Below are positions 25,972-35,502 of a stretch of 64,000 nt of DNA, piece by piece. The stretch covers positions 1-64,000 of the forward strand of contig CAIVRH010000038.1 in NCBI GenBank assembly GCA_903908285.1, in the 5' to 3' direction. A program made the translations under genes and the position numbers. The notes beneath the pieces were generated by a model that saw nothing but the letters and a program-made list of their open reading frames with translations, had not been told where the DNA came from and did no database searches. Source of the stretch: an uncultured candidate division Zixibacteria bacterium. GTDB lineage: Bacteria; Zixibacteria; MSB-5A5; SM1-73. Position 1 is the stretch's first letter, and each line of letters opens with the position of its first letter.

Positions 25972-27432
25972 ATGAAACCAAAACGGGCTTTGATCTTCAC
26001 CGTTCTGATTCTAACCGGTATGGTATTAGTTGCTGTCTTCCTATTTTATCCCAGAAGGATATCGAAAAACTCAAGCCAACAAGAATGTATTAAAGCCGCG
26101 GAAGATTATCTGCAAAAAAATCAGCCAGAATCCGCCATCTATCCGCTTCTTTTGGCGGTTCAGAAAGATCAACGAGATTTTATGGCACATCTTCTTTTAG
26201 CCCAAGCCTACTTCCGAACCGATGTCTATCCTCTGGCGGAAAAAGAATGCCAAACCGGTTTGGAATTGAATCCGCAGAACCGGGAAACAATGGAGCTTTT
26301 GTGTCAGATTAAATTAGAGCAGGGAAAATCAAGCTGGGAAAAGGAAAATTACCTGCCCGCCATCTCGGAGTTTATGTATGTATTGAAAGAAAGCCATAAC
26401 CAGAAATTGATCGACAGCATTGCCCAGCTCACCGGGGGGAGATTCAAAATCCAAAGATTGACTCACGATCTCTTTCCCGACGACGCTCCCAGTTTTTCCC
26501 CCGACGGTAAAAGAATCATCTACCATTCCGATACCAGCTTTTATCTGGAGGATTATGGGCTTAAGAAAATCGACAAAAAAAAGAGCCGGATTTTTGTCAT
26601 GGACCCGGATGGGAAAAACCGGACCTGCCTTTCCCCGGAAAAAGAGAACGAAACTTCCGAGCGGTTTGCCCGTTTTTCCCACGACAGCAAATTCATCGTC
26701 TATGAAAAAGAAAACTCACCCCCCCATGCCGGCGACACCAGCTTCAACTGCGACCGGGATATTTTCTTGAAGAGCTTAGATTCCGGCCAGGTAAAAAGAC
26801 TTACCCACGATCCGACTTATGATGCGCTGCCCGCTTTCTCACCGGAGGATAGCGAGATAATATTTATAAGTGATCGACCGGGAGGAGAAAGCTGCCTCTA
26901 CCGGTTGAATCTGAAAACCGGAGAAACCCGTAACATCTTCTTGAAGGAATCGTGGAACGAAAATATTGGCTTGTACATCCGGCCACAAGAATTGATGCTA
27001 CCCTATTATCCCAGCTTCTCCCCGGACGGAAAGAAAATCCTTTTGCATGCCGGCTATGAGACCAGAGGGGTTTTTTTGTTGGATCCGGCAAAAGAGGAAT
27101 TAAAACGTTTGACCGATAGAACCGTAGATTGTTATTTCCCCTCGTTTTCACCCGATGGGAAAAAGATAGTTTTCGTTTCCGGTTCCCCGGATGAAGAGGA
27201 CCTTTATATAATGAATGATGATGGATCCGACGTTACCAGATTGACCTATGATGGGGGGAGTAAAAGATACCCCGCCTTTTCCCCGGACGGAAAGTCGGTT
27301 ATCTTTTCTGCCAAAGGGGAAGGAGAGCCGGATTATTATTTTGAGATATATCTTTTGAATCTGGATCAGACCATCTCGAAAGAGAAGCTCAAGGAAAGAT
27401 TGGAGCGTCTGAAGATAGCGAATTTGGAATGA
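25972..27432 (+). CDS. Membrane-anchored TPR and PD40 beta-propeller protein
   Basis: About 486 residues from ATG 25972 (MKPKRALIFTVLIL); the upstream ATG at 25891 lacks a ribosome site, though AAGGA is also very close to 25972. One N-terminal transmembrane anchor, then two or three TPR units (about 35-140: ESAIYPLLLAVQKDQRDF, AEKECQTGLELNPQN), then six TolB-like propeller blades (about 165-470) each containing SFSPDGKxIxF/Y. Likely periplasmic and protein-binding. It resembles TolB only in its blades and lacks the TolB N-terminal domain. Function unknown. Confidence 0.8.
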   Translation: MKPKRALIFTVLILTGMVLVAVFLFYPRRISKNSSQQECIKAAEDYLQKNQPESAIYPLLLAVQKDQRDFMAHLLLAQAYFRTDVYPLAEKECQTGLELNPQNRETMELLCQIKLEQGKSSWEKENYLPAISEFMYVLKESHNQKLIDSIAQLTGGRFKIQRLTHDLFPDDAPSFSPDGKRIIYHSDTSFYLEDYGLKKIDKKKSRIFVMDPDGKNRTCLSPEKENETSERFARFSHDSKFIVYEKENSPPHAGDTSFNCDRDIFLKSLDSGQVKRLTHDPTYDALPAFSPEDSEIIFISDRPGGESCLYRLNLKTGETRNIFLKESWNENIGLYIRPQELMLPYYPSFSPDGKKILLHAGYETRGVFLLDPAKEELKRLTDRTVDCYFPSFSPDGKKIVFVSGSPDEEDLYIMNDDGSDVTRLTYDGGSKRYPAFSPDGKSVIFSAKGEGEPDYYFEIYLLNLDQTISKEKLKERLERLKIANLE

Positions 27433-27527
27433 GTTAGACTGATGACTGAATACCAACCTCTCCCGGCCTTCTCTTTTGAGCGAGGAAAGGCGTAGGAATT
27501 AAAAACAACCGGAGCGCCTGGTTTCAT

Positions 27528-27651
27528 TTCGGAGGGATAAATTCCCGCTTCTATGAAAAATAATAGTTTATTTAGCATAGGGCAGGGTTCACCCTGCCCT
27601 TCGGTCCTGAAGACCTCAGGGTCGAAGGAAAGGGCATTTAGCCCTGCGAGC
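27528..27651. repeat. Dispersed repeat, copy A (upstream of M50 protease)
   Basis: About 124 bp beginning TTCGGAGGGATAAATTCCCG and ending GCATTTAGCCCTGCGA, containing the hairpin GCAGGGT-TC-ACCCTGC. A closely related copy lies at 28801-28952 in the same orientation. Confidence 0.8.
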
Positions 27652-27676
27652 AAGAATAAAATAAGATAACCTTATC

Positions 27677-28768
27677 GTGTGGCAAAAAAGAAGAATCGAA
27701 CTACAAAACCGGATACGCATCATCAGAGATGTTCTATACGATATCCTGGATATTCAAAATATCATCTTCTCCAGAAAAGATATTTTCCTGAAGGCCTTAC
27801 CTTATCCTGGGTTTGAAGATTGGAAAGAGAGGGTAACCCACCGGCTCTCCCCCTTAGGTTATTATGCGGAGTTTGATCCTCTCGATCCTTCCCAACCCAA
27901 CGGTCCATGTCTTTTGCATATTAAAAAGCTTGGCAATGAGACCGGGAAGCAGATTCCCTGGGCTAACATCATTTTGTTTGTTCTGACCGTGATAAGCACT
28001 CTTTCGGCGGGAGCTCTGATGAACCAGGTTAATCCGCTTTCGAATCCTCTGCTAATCTACAAGGGAGCCTCCTTTGCCGTTCCCCTTCTGCTGATTTTGC
28101 TCTTCCACGAATTTGGACATTATATTGAATCCCGCAAAAGAGGTATAAAAGTCAGTCTTCCCTATTTTATTCCCGGTCCCACGCTCTTCGGAACTTTCGG
28201 AGCAGTGATCCGATCCAAATCTCCCTTTAAAAGCCGCCGGGATCTTATGGACGTAGGAGCCACAGGCCCCATTGCTGGTTTTGTGGTTGCGGTCATTGTG
28301 GTGATGGTAGGATTGTCCCGATCCCATGTGGTACCGGTCGTTCCGGGGGAAGGCTTGACCTTGGGAGATTCGTTGATTTTCAAATTACTGTCTGGGATAA
28401 TGCTGGGGAATGTTCCCGAAGGACATACGGTGGTCTTAAGTCCCACTGCCTTTGCCGGCTGGGCGGGAATTTTAGTTACCATGCTTAATCTTCTGCCGAT
28501 AGGACAACTGGACGGCGGGCATATCATCTATGCCCTTTTGGGGAAAGTCCAGCGTAAGATTGCTCTGCTGGCGACATTGGCTTTGGTCCCATTGGGATAT
28601 TTTCTCTGGTCGGGTTGGTTTGTATGGGTAGTGTTGGTGTTATTGATCAAAATCGGTCATCCGCCGACTTTGAACGACGACCTACTTTTGGACACCCGGC
28701 GAAAAATGATAGGCTGGCTGGCCATGCTCATCTTTGTCCTCTCCTTCACTCCGGTACCCATCAAGTGA
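27677..28768 (+). CDS. Site-2-protease-like M50 intramembrane metalloprotease
   Basis: Zinc protease that cuts substrates within the membrane. The 363-residue product starts at GTG 27677 without a strong ribosome site. A cytosolic N-terminal region (about 1-95) precedes six or so transmembrane helices. The zinc motif LLFHEFGHYIESR (HExxH, about residues 143-155) and the third-ligand motif LLPIGQLDGGHI (about 274-285) are intact, and a GPTLFGTFGAVIRSKSPF loop follows the first. No PDZ domain is seen, so it is not RseP-type; it is closer to the simple archaeal/cyanobacterial S2P group. Flanked on both sides by copies of a dispersed repeat. Confidence 0.88.
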   Translation: MWQKRRIELQNRIRIIRDVLYDILDIQNIIFSRKDIFLKALPYPGFEDWKERVTHRLSPLGYYAEFDPLDPSQPNGPCLLHIKKLGNETGKQIPWANIILFVLTVISTLSAGALMNQVNPLSNPLLIYKGASFAVPLLLILLFHEFGHYIESRKRGIKVSLPYFIPGPTLFGTFGAVIRSKSPFKSRRDLMDVGATGPIAGFVVAVIVVMVGLSRSHVVPVVPGEGLTLGDSLIFKLLSGIMLGNVPEGHTVVLSPTAFAGWAGILVTMLNLLPIGQLDGGHIIYALLGKVQRKIALLATLALVPLGYFLWSGWFVWVVLVLLIKIGHPPTLNDDLLLDTRRKMIGWLAMLIFVLSFTPVPIK

Positions 28769-28800
28769 GGAGTCGAAATAACCGGAACATACGGTTCTAC

Positions 28801-28952
28801 TTCGGCGGGATGAATTCCCGCCTCTATGAAAAATTACAATTTATTTAGCATAGCGCAGGGTTCACCCTGCACTTCGGTCCTGCTTCGCACTGAGTGCGCT
28901 CAGCACGAAGTGAGACCTCAGGGTCGAAGGAAAGGGCATTTAACCCTGCGAA
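28801..28952. repeat. Dispersed repeat, copy B (downstream of M50 protease)
   Basis: About 152 bp matching copy A (27528-27651) end to end, apart from an extra palindromic insert of roughly 30 bp near 28883-28913 built from GCACTGAGTGC and CTCAGCACGAAG pieces. The rest of the gap 28769-29086 shows no gene. Confidence 0.8.
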
Positions 28953-29086
28953 CAGAGTTTTTCAACAATTCCCTTACTTGCGTGGATTAGATTTGTCCAC
29001 TTGCGGATTAAAATTACCTTGACTTATGGGATAGATAGATTAAACTTTGCTGTAAGAAAATATTCTGATTGGAGGAGGTGAAACAG

Positions 29087-29419
29087 ATGAAAAGAATGGT
29101 TATTTTTTCTTTGGTTCTTGCTGCTGTCGTTGGCATCATGCTTCTTGCCGGTTGCAATCGGGAGAGTGCGGTAAAACAGCTGATGGCTGACCCGCAGATG
29201 TCCCAGATGATCATGCAGAAAATGTGGGAAACTCCTCAAACCAAACAAATGCTGGTGGAAAAAGTGATGGGCGATCCCGAGACTATGAACAAAATAAAGG
29301 AATCGATGTTAGCGGATCCCGACCAGGCCAGTCAGCTTATGGATATGATGTTAGCCAAGGAGGATCTGAAAGGGATGATCACCGAAAAAACCATGGCTTT
29401 GCATGGGATGAAAAAATAG
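29087..29419 (+). CDS. Small methionine-rich lipoprotein
   Basis: A 110-residue protein from ATG 29087 with GGAGGAGG upstream; an earlier in-frame ATG (29069) precedes that site and is rejected. The signal ends GIMLLAGC, a good lipobox (Cys21). The mature part is helical and unusually rich in Met, with repeated short units of the form (M/P)xDPxxxxxM (MADPQMSQMIMQKM, VMGDPETMNKI, MLADPDQASQLMDMM). These recall STI1-like helices or Met-rich metal-binding segments, but I cannot assign a family. It is convergent with a CDF metal exporter. Confidence 0.75.
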   Translation: MKRMVIFSLVLAAVVGIMLLAGCNRESAVKQLMADPQMSQMIMQKMWETPQTKQMLVEKVMGDPETMNKIKESMLADPDQASQLMDMMLAKEDLKGMITEKTMALHGMKK

Positions 29420-29447
29420 TTACCCAAAAAACCGGTGAGATAACTAA

Positions 29448-29488
29448 AATAAGCCTGTATCTCCTTAAAGTAAAGGGTACAGGCTTAT
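29448..29488. terminator. Hairpin between convergent genes (probable terminator)
   Basis: AATAAGCCTGTA and TACAGGCTTATT are perfect 12-bp arms around an 18-nt loop, 29 nt after the lipoprotein stop. No long T-run follows, so termination is likely but not certain. Confidence 0.55.
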
Positions 29489-29587
29489 TGCTATCTGAGC
29501 GAATATCTAATATTAGAACAGCAGAAAACCGTTACCTCCCGTTTTTTGCAAATCTGCCTTTGACGGGTATCTTAATCCTCAAACTTC

Positions 29588-30799
29588 CTATGGTCTCCTT
29601 TTGGTTCTTTTATTTTCGCATACCTTTTTGCAATCGTCACAATCTCCTTCGCAGGGCTCGATATGGATGGAGATCTTCGACTCGCCCAATCTGTTTTTGA
29701 TATGATGTTCCAGGTGATCACAAAGCCTGTGCGCATCTTCGATCTTTACATCCTTGGGCATCACCAAGTGAAGATTGATCAATCGCGAATCGCCGGACCG
29801 GGTAAAAGCCAGATCGTGAAATTCCACGAATTCATTAAAATGCTGATTCAAGATATTCGCGACTATCTTCTTCTCATCTTGTCCCTTTTTTAAAATCTCC
29901 GCCTTCTCCCTCAAGAATCCACCCCCCTCATCCGGTTCGGTATGGACGACCACATCCGAATGGGGCAAAAGGGAAGCGATCTTTTCCTCTATTTGAGTGG
30001 TGATCCGGTGGGCTTTTTCCAGGGAGCTGTCCTTGGTTACCCGGATGTTCATATCCAAAAAATAATGGTTGCCTGCTTTTCTTAATCTCAGTCTGGAGAT
30101 GGAGCTGACTTCGGGAATATTTTCCACCACTTCCTTGACCCGATGCTCCAATCCATTTGGGGCTCGATCCAAAAGAACATCCACCGTTCTTTTGCTCAAC
30201 TCCACCGAAGCATATAGGACCAATGCTGCTACCCCCAATGCCGCTATAGGATCAGCCACCGGCAACCCCACCTTCACAAAAAAGAGTCCGACGATTACTA
30301 CCAGCGAACTATATATATCGCTTTGAAAATGAAGAGCATCTGCTTCCAAAGCCTGGCTTTCATATTTCTTCGCGGTTCGGGAAAGAACTTTGGCTCTGGA
30401 GTAGTTAATCAGTATGGAAATAATAAGCACCACAAAACTGATTAATGGAACTTTGATTTCCACTGATTTGAAAAAGAGCCTCTTTACTGATTCGAAAATG
30501 ATCCAGGCGCAAGTGATCAAAAGTAAGATCGCTTCAATCAGTGCCGAAAGATTTTCGATCTTGCCATGTCCATAATGATGCTCCGAATCAGCCGGTTTGT
30601 CCGAAACCTTCACCGCAAAATAAGTGACCCCCGCGGCTCCTAAATCCAAGGCGGAATGAGCCGCTTCCGATAGCATACCCAAGCTCATGGTGACGATGCC
30701 CACCGCCAGCTTGATTATGGTAAGGAAAATCGCAGCCAGAAGGGAACTGAAAGCTACTCTAACTTTCTCGTGCCGGGCATGGTCAGGCAACTCAACCAC
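29588..30799 (-). CDS. Cation diffusion facilitator (CDF) divalent-metal exporter
   Basis: Exports metal ions such as Zn, Fe or Mn by proton exchange. The 403-residue product starts at GTG 30799 with AGGAGG upstream. Six transmembrane helices span about 15-205, with the two metal-site motifs HSALD (about residue 46) in helix 2 and HFQSD (about 157) in helix 5. A cytosolic ZT-dimer domain (about 215-295) is followed by a second similar module (about 305-390, LHLVMPKDVKIEDAHRLCDH) ending in CEGDCDDCKKVCENK, a Cys-rich tail that may bind metal. Single-module CDFs are about 300 residues, so the doubled C-terminus is the unusual part. Confidence 0.9.
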   Translation of the reverse strand: MVELPDHARHEKVRVAFSSLLAAIFLTIIKLAVGIVTMSLGMLSEAAHSALDLGAAGVTYFAVKVSDKPADSEHHYGHGKIENLSALIEAILLLITCAWIIFESVKRLFFKSVEIKVPLISFVVLIISILINYSRAKVLSRTAKKYESQALEADALHFQSDIYSSLVVIVGLFFVKVGLPVADPIAALGVAALVLYASVELSKRTVDVLLDRAPNGLEHRVKEVVENIPEVSSISRLRLRKAGNHYFLDMNIRVTKDSSLEKAHRITTQIEEKIASLLPHSDVVVHTEPDEGGGFLREKAEILKKGQDEKKIVANILNQHFNEFVEFHDLAFTRSGDSRLINLHLVMPKDVKIEDAHRLCDHLEHHIKNRLGESKISIHIEPCEGDCDDCKKVCENKRTKRRP

Positions 30800-30952
30800 T
30801 TTTCACCACCTCCTGTTCAGATTACCAGATACTATCTAAAGCTTTACCGGCAAGTTTAAGCTCATTGAATTAAACCCTCTCACTTCAGCCTTAAATAGTA
30901 TTGAATATACGAGATACTCAGCCCGTGCTTGCATATCTGCAGGGAGAAAAAA

Positions 30953-32023
30953 TCAATGGTATTGTCGGCTGTTGACTAATCGGCGGTAATATCCCCGCAA
31001 ATCAACTCCCCATCCGATTCTTGAAACTGCTTTGACGATTAACATGCCTAATAGACTTATTCCGCCGGTAAGAACTCCCAAACCAGAGATCAGGTGATCG
31101 ACCCAGCTTAACGGGATGGTCTTCAATAGAAAAACTGTGCCCTCCTCCTTTTGGAAAAACCGGAATTGCGAGCAGTTGATGATTAAATAAGTCCAAGCCG
31201 AAAAAAGGGCAATGATGAGAGAAATTTCGTAAAAAAGAGAAAATATCAATGAGAATAGAAGAATAAAGGAAACCGGAATCGAAATTATGAAAGCGGGATA
31301 GATATTGGCAATCCTAAGCTTGTGGATCACACTCGAAATCATCTTCTTCTGAACTGCCAGCTGGAACCACCCCCGGCTTCTCTTAAAATCGTTGCGCAGA
31401 AGACCATAAAAAGTATATCGTTGAAGGTGCTCCACCTGAAGTTCCGTATCCAAAAGAATCTGCTTGCCTGCTTCTTTTAACCGTCTACCAAACTCTAAAT
31501 CCCCTCCGCCTTTTCTGGTGAAAAAACGATCATCAAATCCTTGCAGCTCGAAGAATACATCTCTTTTTACCGCCCCCATCCCGCAGATGAACCACTCGAA
31601 GTCCCGGGGAGATCTGATGTAACTGTAAAACATCCAAAGATTCTTATAACGGGTTACCAGGTATCTGCTGTCGGATTTTAAACCACACACCCCCGAGATT
31701 GCTGCATAATGATTCTGCGAAAACAGGTACTGGATTCTTTGAAGCGTATTTGGTTGAACCACCATGTCATCATCGATGAATACCAGGATATCACCTTCTG
31801 CCAGCTCCGCTCCTTTATTCCTGGCATACCAAGCTCCACACGGTTCATTCAGTCTTATGGCAGAATATCCGAACTCTTTTGCCACATTCGAACAATTCTG
31901 CTTGGAACCGTCGTCCACCACGATCACCTCAAACCCGGAGAAGTTCGACTGTTTGATCGAAGCCAAACAGAGTCTTAAGGAATCAATACGATCCCGGGTA
32001 GGGATGATAACAGAAATATCCAA
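30953..32023 (-). CDS. Family 2 glycosyltransferase, membrane-anchored (paralogue 1)
   Basis: Transfers a sugar from a nucleotide donor. I start it at TTG 32023 (LDISVIIPTRDR) because GGGAGGAG precedes it and a promoter (32057-32085) lies inside the longer frame; the product is then 356 residues. The GT-A fold covers about 1-230 with VIVVDDGS, DDDM metal motif (VFIDDDMVV), a GGGDLEFGRRL acceptor-side motif and LLRNDFKRSRGW. Two to four transmembrane helices follow. It is a clear paralogue of the adjacent gene and probably works on the same glycan. Confidence 0.87.
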   Translation of the reverse strand: MDISVIIPTRDRIDSLRLCLASIKQSNFSGFEVIVVDDGSKQNCSNVAKEFGYSAIRLNEPCGAWYARNKGAELAEGDILVFIDDDMVVQPNTLQRIQYLFSQNHYAAISGVCGLKSDSRYLVTRYKNLWMFYSYIRSPRDFEWFICGMGAVKRDVFFELQGFDDRFFTRKGGGDLEFGRRLKEAGKQILLDTELQVEHLQRYTFYGLLRNDFKRSRGWFQLAVQKKMISSVIHKLRIANIYPAFIISIPVSFILLFSLIFSLFYEISLIIALFSAWTYLIINCSQFRFFQKEEGTVFLLKTIPLSWVDHLISGLGVLTGGISLLGMLIVKAVSRIGWGVDLRGYYRRLVNSRQYH

Positions 32024-32056
32024 TTTCTCCTCCCAGAAAACCAACAACCAGCCTAT

Positions 32057-32085
32057 AACATAATTCAATCCGGGTAGAGGGTCAA
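32057..32085 (-). promoter_or_regulatory. Promoter of GT2 paralogue 1
   Basis: Minus-strand TTGACC (32085-32080), 17-nt spacer, TATGTT (32062-32057), about 34 nt before the TTG start. Confidence 0.55.
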
Positions 32086-32226
32086 GATAATTGGGTTGGC
32101 TTAAGTGAGATTTTTTTCGACCGGAAGACATTCAGCCGTATGGTATTAGCAGTTTAATGGTCAGGAATGTTTTGAAGATACTCGCTAAGAGAAATAAGGA
32201 AGCGCCCGTTTTTTATTCGGATTCCT

Positions 32227-33282
32227 TTAGTCTATCACCCGTAACTCCTCTTTTCGCAGATCGGCTTGGATATTTATTTTCGGGGATGGTTTGATTATCA
32301 AAGAGCCCAACCAACCAACGCTCCCCCGAATGACTCCCAAACCAGCTACAAAATGATCTAAGAAACTTAAAGGGATGGCTTTCAACAGGAAACCAAATCC
32401 GCCCCTCTTGCGGAAAAAACGGAACAACGGATAGTTTATGGCTAAATATGCGATAGCGGATAGAACCACCGGGTAGAGTGCGGTTTTGAAAAAAGGCAAA
32501 AAGAGCAATGCCCAGAAAAATATTTGGCATAAAATAACCGAGATGATAAAAGTCGGATAGATATTGGCGATTCGTAATTTCCGGATTACATAAGGAAACA
32601 GCTTATTGGTAACCGCAAAGCGGAACCACCCTTTACCTCTGCTGTAATCATTTTTTAAAAGACTCCACAACGTAAACCGCTTGAGATGCGTTCCCTGTAT
32701 CTTGGTATCCAGACGGATTTTTTGGCCGGTTAACTTAAGACGTCTCCCGAACTCCAGATCGCCACCTCCGAATTTGGTTTGATAAGTGGTTCTGAATCCT
32801 TCCACTCCAAAAAATACCTCCCTTTTGACCGCTCCGATGGCAGAGATCCAAAAATCAAAATCCTCAGGGGAATTGATATAACTGTAATACATCCAGAGAT
32901 GCTTGTATCGGGTGGCCAGTTTCCGGTCATTGGGCTCGGGGGAACATACACCGGAGACCGCAGAATAGTTGTTTTTACATAAGTGCTTGTGGATTTTTTC
33001 CAAAGCATCGGGGTGAATCACCATATCGCAATCGGCGAACACCAGGATGTCACCGGTGGACATCTCCGCCCCTTTGTTCCTGGCATACTCTGCTTCCCGC
33101 GGTTCGTTGATCCTGAGAGATTTGAAACCGAACGATTTTACTATATCCGAACAATCCTCCTTAGAACAATCATCCACCACGATGACTTCAGACGGAGATA
33201 AAGTCGACTCTTTAAGTGAGCTTAAACATCGACCCAGGGTGTGGTTGCCGTCCCGGATCGGTATGATAACCGAAATATTCAA
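32227..33282 (-). CDS. Family 2 glycosyltransferase, membrane-anchored (paralogue 2)
   Basis: Start chosen at TTG 33282 (LNISVIIPIRDG) for its GGAGGAAGGA site, giving 351 residues; the ATG at 33330 overlaps the promoter. GT-A signatures: VIVVDDCS, VFADCDMVI (metal-binding D-x-D), KFGGGDLEFGRRLKLTG and LLKNDYSRGKGWFRF. The C-terminal half has three or four hydrophobic helices. Same domain order and many identical blocks as the downstream paralogue, so this is a tandem duplication that has diverged. Both probably act in surface-glycan synthesis along with the ligase-type proteins on either side. Confidence 0.87.
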   Translation of the reverse strand: MNISVIIPIRDGNHTLGRCLSSLKESTLSPSEVIVVDDCSKEDCSDIVKSFGFKSLRINEPREAEYARNKGAEMSTGDILVFADCDMVIHPDALEKIHKHLCKNNYSAVSGVCSPEPNDRKLATRYKHLWMYYSYINSPEDFDFWISAIGAVKREVFFGVEGFRTTYQTKFGGGDLEFGRRLKLTGQKIRLDTKIQGTHLKRFTLWSLLKNDYSRGKGWFRFAVTNKLFPYVIRKLRIANIYPTFIISVILCQIFFWALLFLPFFKTALYPVVLSAIAYLAINYPLFRFFRKRGGFGFLLKAIPLSFLDHFVAGLGVIRGSVGWLGSLIIKPSPKINIQADLRKEELRVID

Positions 33283-33317
33283 TCCTTCCTCCGATGAAAG
33301 CTGCTTTACTTTTTTGA

Positions 33318-33346
33318 AACATACAACCATCTTCCACTTTTGTCAA
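33318..33346 (-). promoter_or_regulatory. Promoter of GT2 paralogue 2
   Basis: Minus-strand TTGACA (33346-33341), 17-nt spacer, TATGTT (33323-33318), about 36 nt before the TTG start. The arrangement matches that of paralogue 1. Confidence 0.6.
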
Positions 33347-33466
33347 GAGATTTAGGATTACCTGGGAATTTTTATCATAAGCCCGGAACCTTTTCCTTTT
33401 TGAATTTGGCTTGATTCGGACGACTACAAAGCTTATCTTAGACCATAATTTGTTTATTCGAACGGG

Positions 33467-35455
33467 ATGAAAAAAAAAGATACGAAAGAATCGAAGTCAA
33501 CCGGTATGGTCACGGAAGGCATTTTTCAATATGTCTTCATGCCGGGGTTGCTGATACTGGTGATCTGTCACTGGCTTTCCTTATTTTGGATGACACCGGT
33601 TCTATGGGGGATCCACTCCCTTTACTTTTTTCCGCGCTGGGTGGGATGGGTTTTGACGCTGGTGACCATCAGTTTCTTCATCCCGCCCGCGAATAAATTC
33701 TGGCTGAAATTATTTGAATCCTTTCTCGGTTTCCTTTGGAGATTTTTCTCGAAAATAAATAAGCGCCGGCTTTATCTGGCAGCAAGTCTTCTTTCCCTCC
33801 CGGTCTTCTGGCTGTTTCGAACCAAGCTCTTTCTTCTGGGGGATGGATATCTGAAATTGTCCAACGTAACTGCCGGAGTAATCACCGCTACCGAGCCATT
33901 GGATGGAATCCTCCATCATCAGTTCTACCTTTTGTTGACCTATTTCTCACCCGGGATCAATCCATCTTATTCCTATACCATTCCAAGTGTGTTGTGCGGA
34001 GGGGTATTCATCTATCTGATTCTTCGTATGTCTGATCTGTTAGGAGAAACTGCATTTGAAAAAGTTCTGATCTTCATATCACTGCTCACCATCGGCTCGC
34101 TTGAGCTTTTCTTCGGCTACGTGGAGAGCTATACAATTCTTTTGACAGTCTTGACCCTTTTTGTTTTGCTTTCGATTCTATATTTGAAAAATCGGATCAA
34201 TATCATCTTCCCCTTCCTGGCTCTATGTTTTGGCATCGGCATCCATGTTTCCTCAATTGTTTTCATCCCGGCACTTTTCTACCTCATGTTTTGGAAGTGG
34301 AGAAGAGAGGGTAAAGATTTCTTTACTGTCTTCTCGGTCATCTCCATACTCGGTTGTCTGGTTGTTATATTTTTGGCTTTCTGGTATGTTTTTCTCAGCG
34401 AAGGTGAGGGAAACAGTTTTGAGCAGTTCATCCCCCTGTTCTCTTCCGCTGCCACCAAATTCACCCTGTTCAGCCCAGCCCATCTCAACGAGATCGTTAA
34501 TCAACTTCTGCTGGTCTCGTTGGTAGGTATTCTTCTGTTTTTGTTTTTTCTTTTCTATGTAGTGAAATACAAGTTTCTCCGTAATCCGATAATCAATTAT
34601 CTTTTGCTCTCCAGCTTAGCCGGCTTGTTTCTGATCTTTGTTTACAATGCCCATCTGGGGATTGCGGACTGGGACTTAAGATCGCTCCCCGGGATATTTG
34701 TCACCTTGGCAGGAATCCTCCTGTTCATAAAATGGGGAAACCAATGGTCGAAATTTGCAAATTACGGATTGATTCTGATAGCGGTAAGCTTTTTTCATGT
34801 GATTCCGTGGATAGCACTGAATACCAATACCCGGATGAGCGTGGACCGGTATGTTATGACTTCGATTAACGACCCGCATCTCTTATCTGTCAGGGGAGGT
34901 GGTATCTGGAGAGCCGCCAGGGCATTGGTTCATGCCGGTTTTCAGGAAAGGGCAATTGATATCTTCAAGTATGGAATAGAGAAAGACCCGACCGAGATTG
35001 CCAACTATTCTTATATTGCGATTTACCTCTCCTCGCAAAAAAGATGGGACGAAGCTATAGTTTACCTCCAAAAAGCATTAAAGATGGAACCTCAGAGCAA
35101 AATGGTTCGCTCCCATCTGGTAGACCTTTTTTTACTGAAAGGGGAAACGGATAAAGCTCTTTTTTATCTGGATAATATAAAATTGGATCAACCATCCGAT
35201 TCTACACTGGTGGTAAACCTGGCCAGACCTTTGTTAAGAGCGGAGCGATTTGGGGAGACCAAACAGATATTGCAGGACTATCTGAACAAAAATCCGGGAA
35301 CTGCCGCCATACACGGGCTCATGGGTATGGTTTTGTTTTTTGAAAAGGATGAATCTTCTGCTCAAAAAGAATGGGAGAAAGCATTGAGACTGAATCCCAA
35401 TGAGTCCGTTTCCCTGAAAGGAATAAAGAAGCTTAAGAAAATCAAGGAGAAATAG
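33467..35455 (+). CDS. Polytopic membrane protein with C-terminal TPR repeats
   Basis: A 662-residue inner-membrane protein with about twelve transmembrane helices (residues 20-470) and three or four TPR units (about 490-655: AIDIFKYGIEKDPTEIANYS, DEAIVYLQKALKMEPQS, AQKEWEKALRLNPNES). The loop after the third helix contains LFLLGDGYLKLSN and the next GILHHQFYLLLTYF. The layout resembles GT-C-type glycosyltransferases or glycan ligases fused to TPRs, but no WzyC or DUF2723 signature is visible, so I leave it as putative glycan-handling. Weak ribosome site before ATG 33467. Confidence 0.75.
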   Translation: MKKKDTKESKSTGMVTEGIFQYVFMPGLLILVICHWLSLFWMTPVLWGIHSLYFFPRWVGWVLTLVTISFFIPPANKFWLKLFESFLGFLWRFFSKINKRRLYLAASLLSLPVFWLFRTKLFLLGDGYLKLSNVTAGVITATEPLDGILHHQFYLLLTYFSPGINPSYSYTIPSVLCGGVFIYLILRMSDLLGETAFEKVLIFISLLTIGSLELFFGYVESYTILLTVLTLFVLLSILYLKNRINIIFPFLALCFGIGIHVSSIVFIPALFYLMFWKWRREGKDFFTVFSVISILGCLVVIFLAFWYVFLSEGEGNSFEQFIPLFSSAATKFTLFSPAHLNEIVNQLLLVSLVGILLFLFFLFYVVKYKFLRNPIINYLLLSSLAGLFLIFVYNAHLGIADWDLRSLPGIFVTLAGILLFIKWGNQWSKFANYGLILIAVSFFHVIPWIALNTNTRMSVDRYVMTSINDPHLLSVRGGGIWRAARALVHAGFQERAIDIFKYGIEKDPTEIANYSYIAIYLSSQKRWDEAIVYLQKALKMEPQSKMVRSHLVDLFLLKGETDKALFYLDNIKLDQPSDSTLVVNLARPLLRAERFGETKQILQDYLNKNPGTAAIHGLMGMVLFFEKDESSAQKEWEKALRLNPNESVSLKGIKKLKKIKEK

Positions 35456-35502
35456 ACTTGCATTTGTTGGGATGATGTTTTGTATGGCGCCTCACGTAGA
35501 AC

